Counted from the stretch's first letter, positions 30,390 through 41,172 are shown. The stretch: DNA of 64,000 nt from Apteryx mantelli (GCF_036417845.1 NC_089981.1:27766553-27830552); one strand, 5' to 3'. The notes: generated by a model not told the origin, from the sequence alone. Made by a program: numbers and translations.

Positions 30390-30690
30390 AAGGTGGTTGA
30401 TAGCGCAGCGAGGACAGGTCAGTGGGACCTACGGGCTGGGGACAAGCGGGGTCCGTGGCCCGGGGAGGGGTGCGGAGGAGGCACCTCCCGGCCTGCCCAG
30501 CGCCCCCCGGGAGGTGGCACCTGCAGGGGAAGGCTTGCAGCTCCCCCCTGGAGGAGCGGGAGCGGTTGGTCCTTCTGTCTGTGCCGGGGAGGACTGAGGC
30601 ACTGCCTGCTTCCCAGCTCCATGCACCAGCCTGAAAAACACCCACCAGTCCTTCGCATCAAGGAGACCGAACCATCCTGAACTGACTGAT
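30390..30690. other. Isolated CpG-rich islet in AT-rich intergenic DNA
   Basis: An abrupt GC-rich block, strongest at about 30415-30600, with several CpGs and overlapping open frames on both strands that none of my known families match. The longest, a 185-codon minus-strand frame at 30645-30088, reads like low-complexity composition. It may be an orphan promoter or enhancer island. Confidence 0.45.
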
Positions 30691-32439
30691 GAAGAAGACT
30701 CGGAGATATTAGGAGATCCCCAGCAAATCTAAATACTCGACTAGTGCTGAAGGAGATAAAACACAAGGTTGAGAAATACAAGATAATGCACTGAAAACAA
30801 CAATTTGACTGCCCTCTCCACCTTCTTGCACCCTAAGGTGAACGGCAGCCACTCAGGGACACGACAAGGGAGTCTGGTCAGCAGCTCAGCAAACAGTGCT
30901 GCTTATTGCATCCAGCACTCTGTGCAATTACAAAAATGGTTCAGTGTTTAAAGCCCTCATTTCTTCCCCTCCCTCTCTGCTTCAACCCGAGGCAATTTCC
31001 TCTTTCTATAGCATAGCTGCTGGCCTCTCAAGCCCTTATGTTTGCTGTCAATCTTGGCAGCAGTTATTCAAGAGCGTTGCACCTATGTTTCCACCACACA
31101 TATTCTCACCATGAGATGACTGCTCTTTGGTCGGGAAAGACTGGCTTGCAAACCCTCAAAGAACAACTGGGAAATCAAATGAATTTCTTGCATGTATGAT
31201 ACATACTGTAATTCATGGATACTGAGTAGATGAATGCAATGCCAGATTGCCTCGTGCTAATGTGACAAGATACTATTAGGAAAAGCCATTGAAAAAAGGA
31301 AATATGACACAACAACAGCAGTAAATAGAAAAGTGGACTAGGACGAGTGTAATCACCTTCTGTGGACAGCCAATCTGAGCGTAATGAAGTAATGAGTAGG
31401 ATCGAAGAGTGTTTGCTCACATATTATGGAAAAAAAAAAGCCTGCCAGAGGTATGCATTAAGATTTGTAAATGCCACATTTGCCTTTGTGGAAGTGAAAC
31501 TAATAAGTTAGCTGGGATGACACCTCAGCCCCAGCCAAAGGAGTAATGGGTGCAAAGCACAAAGTGTGATAAAGCCAAGAATAGAAATAAAAGAGAAATG
31601 TTGCAGTGATTCTTATTACTCTGAGGATGGTTCAGAAAGCTCCTAGAGAAGGTATTGTGATGCTTGGCATAAATTACTTTCTGAAAAAGAGTATTATATT
31701 CTTTTAACATGTTCTGCAAAAGAGGAGAATTTTAAAAGGTATAAGGAGCATGCAAAGCAAAGGACAATTCTGTGCAGAGCTCAGGAAGGCTGTGGTGTAT
31801 TTTAGAACAGTAAAAGGACAGAAAATATATGTACCGCATGTTCCCCTTCCAGCAACATCAGCAGCCTGCACCTGACTATCAGAAGGAATGAGCATGACCA
31901 GCTTGGACAGAAGCTGTCAGCGCTCAACACCGCTGAAATCAGGCTTGAAATGCCCAATCCATGCATAACAGGAATGCTCCTTTTCAGCAATAGTTTGATA
32001 CATCCATCTAGAAAGGAAAAGAGAAATGCACAGACCTAAATTATCCAGAAGGATTTAAAAACTATCCAGCGTTCAATCTGCTAATTATACATGACAATGC
32101 TGGATTAGATAACCAATACTAAAATTTACTGCTGCCTGCTAAAAGTTGCTTTTGGCAGTGCTCAGTGTCAGAAGCAATAGCATTAGCTCTGCTCTTTTCT
32201 TACACTGCAAATGATGGAAGCTTTCAGGAAGATGAATTAAATTCCACTAGCAGAAGAGGCAAAAAGGGATCAGACTAACAGGAGAGCACCACAGTGGAAG
32301 TCCACTTAGGTTATTTCAAAATGATGCTCTGTTGGTACCTACCACAGTGTCCTGATTCATGATCCTGAACCAAAACATCAGTCGGATTTAGGAGCAGGAG
32401 GCAATTTGCGCCTTAGTAAAAAGCGCAGGGGTGAACAGC

Positions 32440-32860
32440 TCCCACCTTTCTGTTCAGACTGGTGGCAGGGACACGGGCCTGGGTTGGCATTAGCTCCTCC
32501 GTTAGCTCGTCTTTCACACGTCCGTCTCCGGCCCTGGGGAGCCCACGACGCCTTGCACCCTGCGCCCGTCCCTGCAGCCCACTCCTTGGCCCATGAGCCG
32601 CGGCGAGCAGGGGGAGCTTGCCTCGTCCCGCGAGCCCCCGCGACGGACCCTGCTCGGCCTCCGCGTCCTTCGGCCAGGCAAAAGCCGGAGCAGGCACGTG
32701 AATATTTCAGAGGATAAGGAGCCCTGCATACCTGCACTGTGCTCTTCGGTGGCCACAAGGTGGTGCTTTTTTACTGCCTGTCCCGGAGAACGGGACAGCG
32801 CGCAGGAAAGCGGCAGGTCTTCACTTCAGCGCAGAGCAGAGGACTGGGCTAAACTCATTA
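32440..32860. other. Second isolated CpG-rich islet
   Basis: GC-rich, CpG-containing block about 2 kb from the first, strongest at 32510-32690. Open frames on both strands follow composition and match nothing I recognise. Confidence 0.45.
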
Positions 32861-33267
32861 CCTTCCCTGGGCCCACATGATGCTGGTGTTTGTTTGTACT
32901 GGAAAACAAAATCTTTACAAAATCACTTGCAAAATGAAAGCCCCAAAACTCTGTAGTGACGTGAAGACAGTCAACAAGAAATTATTCTCAGACATTTCTT
33001 TCTCAGAAATTTCTTACCCCTTTGCCTTTGCTCACAAAGTACGCTTCCCAAAGCCTTTGACTTCAAACAGCTTAAAAAAAAAAGCAACTCTTTAGAAACA
33101 TTTAGAAACAAAATATAGGCATGATCGATACAACCTCTTAAACAAGAATACAAACACATACATGACTATTCTGTATTATCTTGGCTGATACTAGTAAATA
33201 CTAAATAACCTGTGTTTAAAGCTGTTCACACATACTGCATTAACATTTTTTTTTCTATCGCTTTCAG

Positions 33268-33296
33268 AATGCTTAGAATGGCAATGTAATGGAAAG
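33268..33296 (+). other. Micro-exon-like segment, 29 nt
   Basis: A strong acceptor (ttttttttctatcgctttcag) and a strong donor (AAAG/GTAAGTA) frame only 29 nt. No coding context is visible. It may be an exon of a non-coding transcript or a chance pairing. Confidence 0.2.
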
Positions 33297-35989
33297 GTAA
33301 GTACAATGGAAACCATACTTTCCCTTATTAAATGCTAATTCCAGAAGAGATTTGCTCCTGAAGTTCAGGGGTTTTTTTTAAGAGCTAACAAGTTTGGGTA
33401 GTACTATCAAGAATAGGACTTTGAAAAATGGAAGCAATTTCTTCCAGTTGTTCACCAAGTCAATCAAAACAATCGACAAGCTTCTAGTGGGTCTTGAATT
33501 CCTTCTACCATACCCACTGCCTTAATGTTAAAAAACTTAAAATATTGCTGTCTGCACCTCTAGTTTTGTCTTCTTTGAATAATAATCTGCTACTCCCCAA
33601 AGCTCTGAACAACTGAGTTTTGTCGCGAAAGGTCTCTGTCTCTTCACATCACAGAAAAAGATAGAAGGGTCCTCACTATCTTCCCCCTTTGCCCTTACTT
33701 TCATAGTGCTGTGGCCCTTTATGTCCTCTACAGGCATACTTATTTGGTGCATATATTGCATTGCCATGCTGATAGAGATCTAAATGGGAAGAGAGAGAGA
33801 AGTTACTATAAGAAAAGATTTTGAGATATGAAAGTAAATATTTCTCACTAAGGAGGGGAAAAAAAAAGAGTACTAAAAGTTTAATCCAACCTTTCTCCAA
33901 ATGGGACACTCAAAGAACCAATACCCAAAGTTACTAGAATCTCTGTTTTCTGTTGAAATGTTTTCCGACATGGAGAGGTTATTAACAGACAGGATGAATT
34001 CTGACGGAAATGTTACCACCTGAAAGCTCCCTTGTCACAGGAAACCCCCCCTAGGAGACCTACTTGACTCTTTTTCCTTGAAGGCAGAAGCTCTAGGCTA
34101 GGTTTGCAGTTTGGCATAGAATACTAGTCTGAGGAAATCCTTGTGACTAATAGAAAATTCTCATAAGTTTGTTAAAATGTAAAGAAGGCTTGATAGTTTT
34201 TAGACTGAAAGGAAACTCTGGTTGTTGTAGAAATATATGAAGCAGCCTCAAATATCTCTCAGCAGAGGATGGCTGTAAATGGAAGAAATAAACTGCTTGG
34301 GTTTCTAGATATTAAGGAGTGAAGGGGTCCACAAGCATCTTGTCTGGCTTCTTACTAAATATGAACCATTATATTTCATGTACTCCCCCCAATACCTGTG
34401 CCTAGGCATTTTAACTCCGAGCAGATTAAGCTGTTGCCTGGTGTAGCTGGGAACATGAGACTGACTACTGCCCCCACCTGGCGGCTCTGCAGTAGCAGGG
34501 AATCAGCGAGGTGAACATGCCCACGTGATCCTGCACATGATCCACACTTCCTGCAGGGGAAAACTGAAAAAAACACCTGAAACCTAGGGAAAAATACTTC
34601 CTGGCCCCAAATTTTACAGTTGGGCCTTCCACAGACAACCTGACCAGATCTTCACACAAACATGGGGCAGTGGTTCACCTTGCTGATACAGCATGCCCAG
34701 TTGTGGCCAATTTCAGATAGTTCCAAGGAAAATGGGAAAAAGCGCTAGACTATGTCTGGACAACAGATTTCCAAGCCAAGAAGAGGTGACCCCATCTGAA
34801 TGCCCCTCCTTTTGCGCATTTAAGCATTGAAACCTCTTCAGAACTGTACTGCTTTCTCCAAGGTCTGCTTTGTGCACTGACTTACCAGGGCTGAAACGTT
34901 CCCAAAGGTGTAAAACCATAGCCACAAGCGAGCATGGTATAGAAGTATCATCACAGGACGGCCTTACTGGCTATGGCTACATCTGCTTGACCGTACTTCT
35001 TTTTTTGCTATTATACCTGCAGCAAAGACAGACAGAAATATTGTGAGAGCCTTAACCTCTACTTTGCACTGTGAGGTGATCTTCATCTGAACTGATGAAG
35101 CAGTTTTTTGAGTCCAGCTGTGGAACACAAACCAAATCTAAACAAATATCTGACTCAGCTCCTAAATTGAAAAAGCAGCAGCTCTGAGGAGGAAGTTGGC
35201 AGCACCACTTAGAAATCCATGGATTTGTTCCAGCTACCCTCTTCTCCACTCACTCTAATTATTTATCCCTAAATAGAATCTGTCTCAGGAAAAGAAAAAT
35301 GGACATTGCTGTAGCTCCTTTTTCTTTCCAATTCACTTTTTCAAACTTAGACACACACATACAAACCCCACATTACGAAGCACGTTAGGCTGTTTCACCT
35401 TGACTATGTCCCATGTTAAACCATTTTGTCTTAACCTACATATAATGCAGTTTTTCTCCCTAGTTTTACTGAATGGAACTGCAGCTTCTTTTTATTTTTC
35501 TAGCAGCAGTCTCACTTATTGGTATCTTTTTGAGTCAATAGCTTTGAGCTATTGCTTTATAAAAATAATAGGCAGCTATTCTTTCTAGTCTGAACGTTTG
35601 ACTCAAAGCGCACAGTTTAGTTAATAAGGCTCTAGCAGACCTATAGGCCATCTGAAATGCAATGAGGCTGGGTTAGTGCCAAGTGGTTAAGTAAGAGTGT
35701 TCAAATGAAAAACCAGTTTCTCGACCCACGTGTATCTAAAAATACTTTTTTTAATTTTTGCGTAAATTCACAAGTGATACAATATTGAAGTTTTTGGTTT
35801 TCTTTTCTTTTTTCTTTTTTTTTTTTAAACATACTTTACAATCAGGTTAGTTAAGTGTTTTACATCAAGGCACAGCACACCATATTATACACATATGCCT
35901 TGCCAGGCAGCAATTTAGTATAATCCCCAAGTTTTGGCAGTAGTGCCAGGATAAATAGCATGGATCACATATATGCTAGAAGATAAATA

Positions 35990-36229
35990 AATAATAGATG
36001 CTGTCACATTTTATTTGAAATAGAATTGCATATAAAAAGAATATACAATAATTTAACTTGAATAACTAGAATCTCTTGTACTGTACATAACAGAAGAGTT
36101 TTCATTTGTATTAAACAAAACATTTTCAATATTAGGATGCAAAATTAATCTTCTTTTTGGCTGTCTTGATTTATGGAGAAGAGTTGCTTTTGTTAGAAAT
36201 GAAAGTTGGATTTTCAGTTTCATGACAAT
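35990..36229 (-). other. CALCA: Calcitonin/CGRP exon 6 (CGRP 3' UTR)
   Basis: A clean acceptor gtttctttcag precedes 36229 on the minus strand, the first good one after the exon 5 donor. An AATAAA at 36015-36010 would end the exon near 35990. An ATTAAA at 35755-35750 could instead give a longer exon. The assignment rests on the known six-exon layout and on this splice site. Confidence 0.6.
36010..36015 (-). terminator. Candidate CGRP mRNA poly(A) signal AATAAA
   Basis: Reads AATAAA on the gene strand about 215 nt into exon 6. It is the best hexamer below the CGRP coding exon; ATTAAA at 35755-35750 is the alternative. Confidence 0.5.
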
Positions 36230-36532
36230 CTGAAAGAAACAAATCCAGAGTTACAGGTATGTTGATAATGAATATTACTGATAAAATGAATAAGTATTTT
36301 CAAATTGTTGTTTTTAGTTAGTGCCCTGTGAAGCTAGATAACCAAGTAGTACATCTATGAAAGCTCTTTTTCACAGTTTAAATAAGCTACAATTTATTTT
36401 TAGCACTTTACTACATTGTTACTTGTCCAGTTTTTAGGAGATGATCACCATAGGTCTGTTACTCATCCAGCAGAACTAAAATTCTACCAACTCCAAAGGC
36501 TGCAGATTCTATGCATATTGCAACATATTTAC

Positions 36533-36720
36533 CATCTGCACGTTAGCATTCTGCTGTTTATATTTGAACACTTCTTCTTCGCCTGCCAAAGGCCTTGGAC
36601 CCCACGTTGGTTGGTACGAAGTTGTTCTTGCCGACTCCCCCCGAGCGGCTCAGGAAGTCCGCCAGGCGATGGGTTACGCAGGTTGCTGTGTTGCACGCCC
36701 TCTTCTGTGCCGTCACACTG
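36533..36720 (-). CDS. CALCA: CGRP-specific exon 5 (coding 36720-36558)
   Basis: The acceptor is the AG just above 36720, in a poor polypyrimidine context (tgttttcatgttgaaaag). This fits a site whose use depends on exon 4 being skipped. The stop TAA is at 36560-36558. A donor GTAAAT at 36532-36527 lies 25 nt past the stop, leaving the last exon non-coding as in mammals. Confidence 0.88.
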
Positions 36721-39700
36721 CTTTTCAACATGAAAACAAGGAGTTAATTCCCAAATACCTATGCTGAATGCATCAGAACTTCAGTAAGGGATGTTATGCT
36801 GGGAAAGATTTTTCTGTAAGAGAGCAAGCAGGCTCACTGAGCAACAGGCATTTCCAGCTTCAGCCTGCTCAGCTTGCAAGCTCCGAGAGAGGGGTTGGGT
36901 TCTTTTGGGGGGTTTTTCCCTCCCCTTTTCCTCCCTTTCTCCCTAACTGTCAGACTCGGTTTATGAAAGGTGGCTGAGCCCTCCCTTTCTTGGGCAATCA
37001 GACTGAAGACTTTAAACCAAACTAGTCCTTCAGCGACACCTGAGCTGTACCCTGCCACCAGCAAGTAGCTGTGGCTAACAGCAGTGCTGAGGAGGTGCAA
37101 GCCTGAGGGTTTCGGCCAATCCCCCTTTCCTCCAGCTTGGATCTGTGCTTTGTTTGCACTGCTGCTGAAGGCAAGCACTCGCAGTTGGTTTTGACTTCAG
37201 TTCAGCACCTAAATCCCTTAATAGCCCCCTCCAAAAATGTGAAATCCTAGTGTCACTGAGAACTATGGGACTTCTGTCAGGGAAATTTGTGCAGGGCTGT
37301 ACCTGCACACCCACTGCTCGTTTGGTCTCCTAGACTTACTTTTCAGAGCTGAACCACACAAACATGCTGCTTCCACGTACCTAATGGCTGACACCCTGCT
37401 CGAGTACAGCGCTTTAACGTGCTAGTTCTGTGCCTACAGTTAGACTGTAACTAATTATTTTGTTAGACAGGGTACTTCAGGACATACATGTTCATACTAT
37501 CCCTGCCTAAAGGAGTTTTCTACTAATGATTTTTTTTCTTGGGGGGGGGGGGGAGGGATTCTGTTTAAATACACATTACAGAACTGAGCTCATTAACAAT
37601 AACAATATCGCTTGTAACATCAAGGCCATTTTTGGAACAAGCCTCTGATTACAGGAGAGGTGCTGCAAAAGAATAACAGTAAAGAAGTACTGATCTGTGA
37701 GGAACAGCCAATGAAAATGCCTTTTATAAATACAAGCTAACATATAATGCAAGTACTACAAGAAAAATCCGGTTGTGTCTCCCAACGTACAGTTCACCAA
37801 TGTGGTATTTTAAAGATATTTGGATTTTGAATATATTAGTGTAAAGACCTATCATAAAATGAGAAGGAAAAATGAAAAGAGTATTAAATTCTTACCTGGA
37901 GGTGTTCAGTACTCAGTTTTAAACAGGTTTACATTTCAAGTTTGTTTGAACAACTCTCTATGAGCCTCTCCCGATTCCTTTGCTTCTCAAAAGCCTTGCT
38001 AGCAGGATTGTATGCATGCCTGATTACATCAATCCATATGAATGTGTGTATATATGTAATTCCAATTTTAAGTTCTCTTTGTACTTTATTACCTTATTCA
38101 ACTATTCTAGAATTACTGGCATTGTACTGCCTCTCTAGAGCTTTAAGACAACTTGTAAAGTTTTTTAGCCTTATCTAGAAATCTCATGATCTAAACAAGT
38201 AATTAAAACAAGGAGATCTAATCCTTATAGAAAAATAGGTTTATTGAGTAAGTGCATGGGCAGGCATGAAAGAAAAGTCTACTTGTACATTTAGTAGCCA
38301 GAAATGAAGAGCCTCATTTAGGGTTTTTTTGTTTTGTTTTTTTGTTTTTTAAGTGAATGTCTAAGAAAATCATTTGAAATTTCAAGGCAATGCTGTTCAT
38401 TCTTGCTTATTTTTTCCCCTAGCCTGATATGCATGTTATGTACTCTGTCTTCCTAACATTAGGTCCACCTCAAACATTCTCTGTCGAAAACAGAATCAAA
38501 AGAACATAGCAAAGTTAGCAATCAAAGTTAGATCCACATGCATCAAGTTAAAAAAAGGGAGAAGGGCAGAAATAAGCATGTCTAGTTGTCTCCTAGGGGC
38601 TCCCCATAGTTTGCATAGCGTTCATGGTCCGGGTCACTCAGCACACTCCGTTTCTTGCCAGGAGTTCCAGCCCCGACGTCAGTGCGAGGGTAAGTTTGCA
38701 ATTTGTGCAATTCTTGAGACAGTTTGCCCAGCACACAAGTACTCAGACTGGCACAGCGTTTGGAAATAGGTCTATCCAGGCTGCAGGGGGAAAGAAAACA
38801 TGCCCAAAAGAAGAGTAGTTTCAAACATGCGTGTTCATGCATTCCTTCCCTAACAAATAACTACAGTTAGGAGAGAAACAAACAAAAAATTGAAAGAAAA
38901 CAACCCCTCACATCACATTCCATGCAAGGAAGGTCCATACAAATGCAGTCAGAAGGAATACACCATTCTTCAGTCAATTCACTAAAACTTCAGTTCAAAA
39001 AGCAGGTTGATCAGCCTTTCAAAGGATGCTGGTAGTTAGGGGACAGGGATTTTTACTTTCAATGTACTCGGCATGCTTCAGTCTCTCATTCATCATCACC
39101 ATGCTTCGCAGTACGAGTCCTGTTAGGGTAATGCAAACGCTCCAGCATGCCTTTGCCCTATGGGAGAGGGGCGCTGCGTGCACTGGGAGGAGTACCTCGC
39201 TCCTGCTGGTGGCTCTCCATGCCCAACAACAGCATGCACTTGCACGACAGAGAATCCAAGAGTGACTGGATGGCCCCTAGCACTCCCACTAGGAAAACAT
39301 ACCTTTTGCTGCTATATTTTAACGCAACCCCCTCATTCAAGTTCAAATCGCCCTCCATTTTCAGTTGTGAGAGACAGATAGAAGCAGGTTAATAGGTGGA
39401 AGCCTTTCCCCTGGTAGCAACATGAGGGGATGTCTCTGCAGCATCATCCTTTTCCGAGTCAGCGAACAGAGTTAGCCATAACCCCAGAGAAGGGGACGTC
39501 TTAGCCTGCAGAGGGTCTACTCAGGTGGCTCTCGGTGGAGATCAGACACATGGTCCTCCCACCCTCCTCTCAGCCCCGGGACCACAGTCCTTACCTATTG
39601 CCCTCAGAGACTTGCTCCAGCTCTTCTGCTGTCATCTGTATGAACTCTTTCACCAGTGCACTTAATAATCTCCGAGCTTCATAATCACTTAGCGTCACTC

Positions 39701-40160
39701 GATCTGTTACAGACTCTAAGCCAGGTCTAGGCAGAAGCAAGCAAAACAGGGTGAATATAACCAGAGTGCTACAGAGAACTGGAGACGAGAGGCGTTGTGT
39801 CATGCATGCTGTTGACAGTATCTTTCACAGGTGTGAATATACACATCATGCTTATGCACAGCATTAGGTGTTTTATATATGTCATAAAAGAAAACATAGT
39901 ATCACAAGTAATATTAAAAGAATTCAGCTTTCTCATTTACTATAATCCATTTTCTTAGATCTCTACAGAAGATTAAATATTTTGATAGCATTTGTCACTG
40001 AAATCGGGAGAAAAACTCCTTAACACCAATGTAGATAAAGCACTCAGCAACAGGACCAGCTCTTTGCTTCGTACCTGACCGGGGCTGCCTGGAAGCTGTC
40101 CATCTGGCACACAACCAAGGCAAAGACAGCAAGGAAAGATGAAATCTTCAGCATAACCAT
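36558..40160 (-). CDS. CALCA: Pro-calcitonin gene-related peptide (CGRP), exons 2, 3 and 5 spliced
   Basis: Skipping exon 4 joins 40160-40075, 39726-39595 and 36720-36558, giving 126 codons plus TAA. The first 72 residues are shared with procalcitonin. Exon 5 adds SSVTAQKR, whose KR at 79-80 frees the peptide, then the 37-residue CGRP at residues 81-117. CGRP begins [20 protein letters not shown] (ring cysteines at positions 2 and 7) and ends GSKAF. Gly118 is the amide donor, RRRR at 119-122 is the cleavage site, and a four-residue tail SVQI ends the protein. Known role: a neuropeptide vasodilator acting through CALCRL with RAMP1, and the main product of this gene in neurons. The choice between exon 4 with its poly(A) site and exon 5 is made during RNA processing. 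The tail differs from the mammalian DLQA as I remember it. Confidence 0.95.
37541..37557 (+). repeat. Poly(G) tract in the calcitonin-to-CGRP intron
   Basis: Thirteen G, one A, then GGG, preceded by a T-rich run. On the gene strand it is a C-rich tract between the exon 4 poly(A) site and exon 5. Confidence 0.9.
38220..38780 (-). CDS. CALCA: Calcitonin-specific terminal exon 4 (coding 38780-38582, then 3' UTR)
   Basis: The acceptor ccccctgcag precedes 38780. Coding sequence ends with TAG at 38584-38582. The 3' UTR runs to an AATAAA at 38245-38240, so the cleavage site should be near 38220; that end is approximate. The exon carries the mature calcitonin, both cleavage sites and the C-terminal peptide. 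Confidence 0.88.
38240..38245 (-). terminator. Calcitonin exon 4 poly(A) signal AATAAA
   Basis: TTTATT on the plus strand reads AATAAA on the gene strand, about 340 nt past the calcitonin stop codon. Use of this site defines the calcitonin mRNA. Confidence 0.75.
38537..38542 (-). promoter_or_regulatory. UGCAUG (RBFOX motif) in calcitonin exon 4 3' UTR
   Basis: TGCATG on the gene strand, starting at position +239 of exon 4. RBFOX proteins are known to repress inclusion of mammalian exon 4 through UGCAUG elements, so this is a plausible exonic silencer. Confidence 0.5.
38582..40160 (-). CDS. CALCA: Procalcitonin (calcitonin precursor), exons 2-4 spliced
   Basis: Joining 40160-40075, 39726-39595 and 38780-38582 gives 138 codons plus TAG. 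Residues 1 to about 25 form a hydrophobic signal peptide (MVMLKISS start). Residues 26-81 are the propeptide, ending in the dibasic site KR at 80-81. Mature calcitonin is residues 82-113: it begins CASLSTC, whose two cysteines form the N-terminal ring, and ends in Pro followed by Gly114, the amide donor. KKR at 115-117 is the second cleavage site, and a 21-residue C-terminal flanking peptide ([10 protein letters not shown] onwards) follows. The splice phases match the known gene: AG at the end of exon 3 is completed by C from exon 4. Known role: a secreted hypocalcaemic hormone made in birds by the ultimobranchial gland and acting through the calcitonin receptor. The mature peptide looks identical to remembered chicken calcitonin. 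The start is the first ATG, 9 nt into exon 2. The CALCA/CALCB assignment is uncertain because of gene orientation (see findings). Confidence 0.96.
38836..38841 (-). promoter_or_regulatory. UGCAUG (RBFOX motif) just upstream of calcitonin exon 4
   Basis: TGCATG on the gene strand at -61 to -56 from the exon 4 acceptor, in the zone where mammalian CALCA carries its upstream RBFOX site. A second copy is at 38936-38931, and further copies are at 39238-39233 and 39806-39801. Confidence 0.55.
39595..39726 (-). CDS. CALCA: Calcitonin/CGRP exon 3 (shared propeptide)
   Basis: The acceptor cttctgcctag precedes 39726 and the donor GTAAGG follows 39595. The 132-nt exon encodes residues 29-72, an acidic helical propeptide containing [18 protein letters not shown], as in other calcitonin-family precursors. 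It ends in phase 2 (AG), which both exon 4 and exon 5 complete with C to give Ser73. Confidence 0.95.
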
Positions 40161-40169
40161 GATTTCTCT
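40075..40169 (-). CDS. CALCA: Calcitonin/CGRP exon 2 (signal peptide; coding from 40160)
   Basis: The acceptor reads cctctttgttgtag just above 40169 and the donor is GTAC at 40074-40071. Nine untranslated bases precede the ATG. The exon encodes residues 1-28 and two bases of codon 29, covering the signal peptide and its likely cleavage after the Gln-Ala near residue 25. Confidence 0.95.
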
Positions 40170-41072
40170 CTACAACAAAGAGGTACATCAAGCAATTACC
40201 ATTTTCCAACCCTCCCAGTCCTATGAGATCTGCTAGAGAGGTCATCTTTTCTGACACACAAGTAGCACAAATGCTAATAGCCTTTTCTTATATTACCTTT
40301 TAACTTCCTTTGATTCCTGCTATTTTACTTTGATTTTCTCAGAGTTTTAAAATAACTTAGAACTGTTACAGGTGATTAAAAAGGCAGCTTTTCAGAGCTG
40401 CAGTTCTGTCTGTAGTGCTTATTCAACTTAACACAGAATTACTCTCAAATTCATGCAAAACACTTTCCTCTGACTATGCATACAATATCAAATTCAGTGT
40501 GTCAAACAGGCACAGTTACAGGGAAAGAGTCACACAAGAAAGCAGCGTTCAATATTTTTTAAGAATTAAGTGCCATTGTTAGCACTTTACCTGAAACTGC
40601 TTCTTTCTTGGTACCGTTAGCACACTAATATCCCATCTCAAATTACACTATAAAAATTAAGTAAGTTCAGTTTCAAAAAGCGTCCCTACTCCGAGACCAG
40701 AAAAAGGGCAAGTTCAGAAAACGTATTCGCGAGAACAAGCGAAGTTTTCAGAGATGATCACTGAACGCTTTTGCTCTGACGCGCACCCCTGCTTCCCACG
40801 GCACCGGCGCCTTCGGCTGCGACGAGCCCGCACTACCCTCGCCCCGGCTCGGGGAGCGCTCCGCGGCTCTGCGGGCGCCCGGGCCGCCGCGGGGAAGGAC
40901 AAGAGACGGCGACTAACTCTCCTCGCCCCTCTCCGCCTCCCCTTCCGCAGGGCCGCCCCGCACGCCCGGGAGAGCGCAGCGGCGCCCCGGGCAGCAGAAG
41001 GGAGCCCAGCGCGGAGCGGCCCCGCGAGACCCGCTGCGATGAAGCGGGAGAGGTCAGGAGCGCGGTGCTTAC

Positions 41073-41140
41073 CGGCGTGCGGACCCGCCGTGCGGTGCGG
41101 TGCGGAGCGGTGCAGGCCCGTGCGCGCCGCCGAGCCGCGG
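41073..41140 (-). other. CALCA: Calcitonin/CGRP gene exon 1 (non-coding 5' UTR)
   Basis: A minus-strand TATA box at 41172-41165 predicts transcription from about 41140. A consensus donor GTAAGC lies at 41072-41067, so exon 1 would be roughly 65-70 nt with no usable ATG. A short non-coding first exon is the known structure of calcitonin genes. The 5' end is inferred from the TATA position only. Confidence 0.7.
41090..41120. repeat. Short GGTGC/GGTGCG-type imperfect tandem repeat in exon 1
   Basis: Three to four imperfect copies of tgcggtgcgg and relatives around 41090-41117, inside the predicted non-coding exon 1. Simple-sequence origin. Confidence 0.5.
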
Positions 41141-41164
41141 TGCCGCGCGCTGCCCGCCGGCTCC

Positions 41165-41172
41165 CCTTTATA
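41165..41172 (-). promoter_or_regulatory. Calcitonin/CGRP gene TATA box
   Basis: The minus strand reads TATAAAGG, about 95 nt above the exon 1 donor, in otherwise very GC-rich sequence. It fits the known TATA-type promoter of calcitonin genes. Confidence 0.8.

Larger units (their letters stand above)
30700..35740. other. Intergenic sequence below the calcitonin/CGRP gene 3' end
   Basis: AT-rich apart from the CpG islet at 32.5 kb. Short open frames only, with no recognisable coding exon. Confidence 0.55.

Noticed and set aside
30088-30645. 185-codon minus-strand open frame
   Set aside because: It runs from the GC-rich islet into ordinary AT-rich DNA, with no motif, no ATG context of note and competing frames on the other strand.
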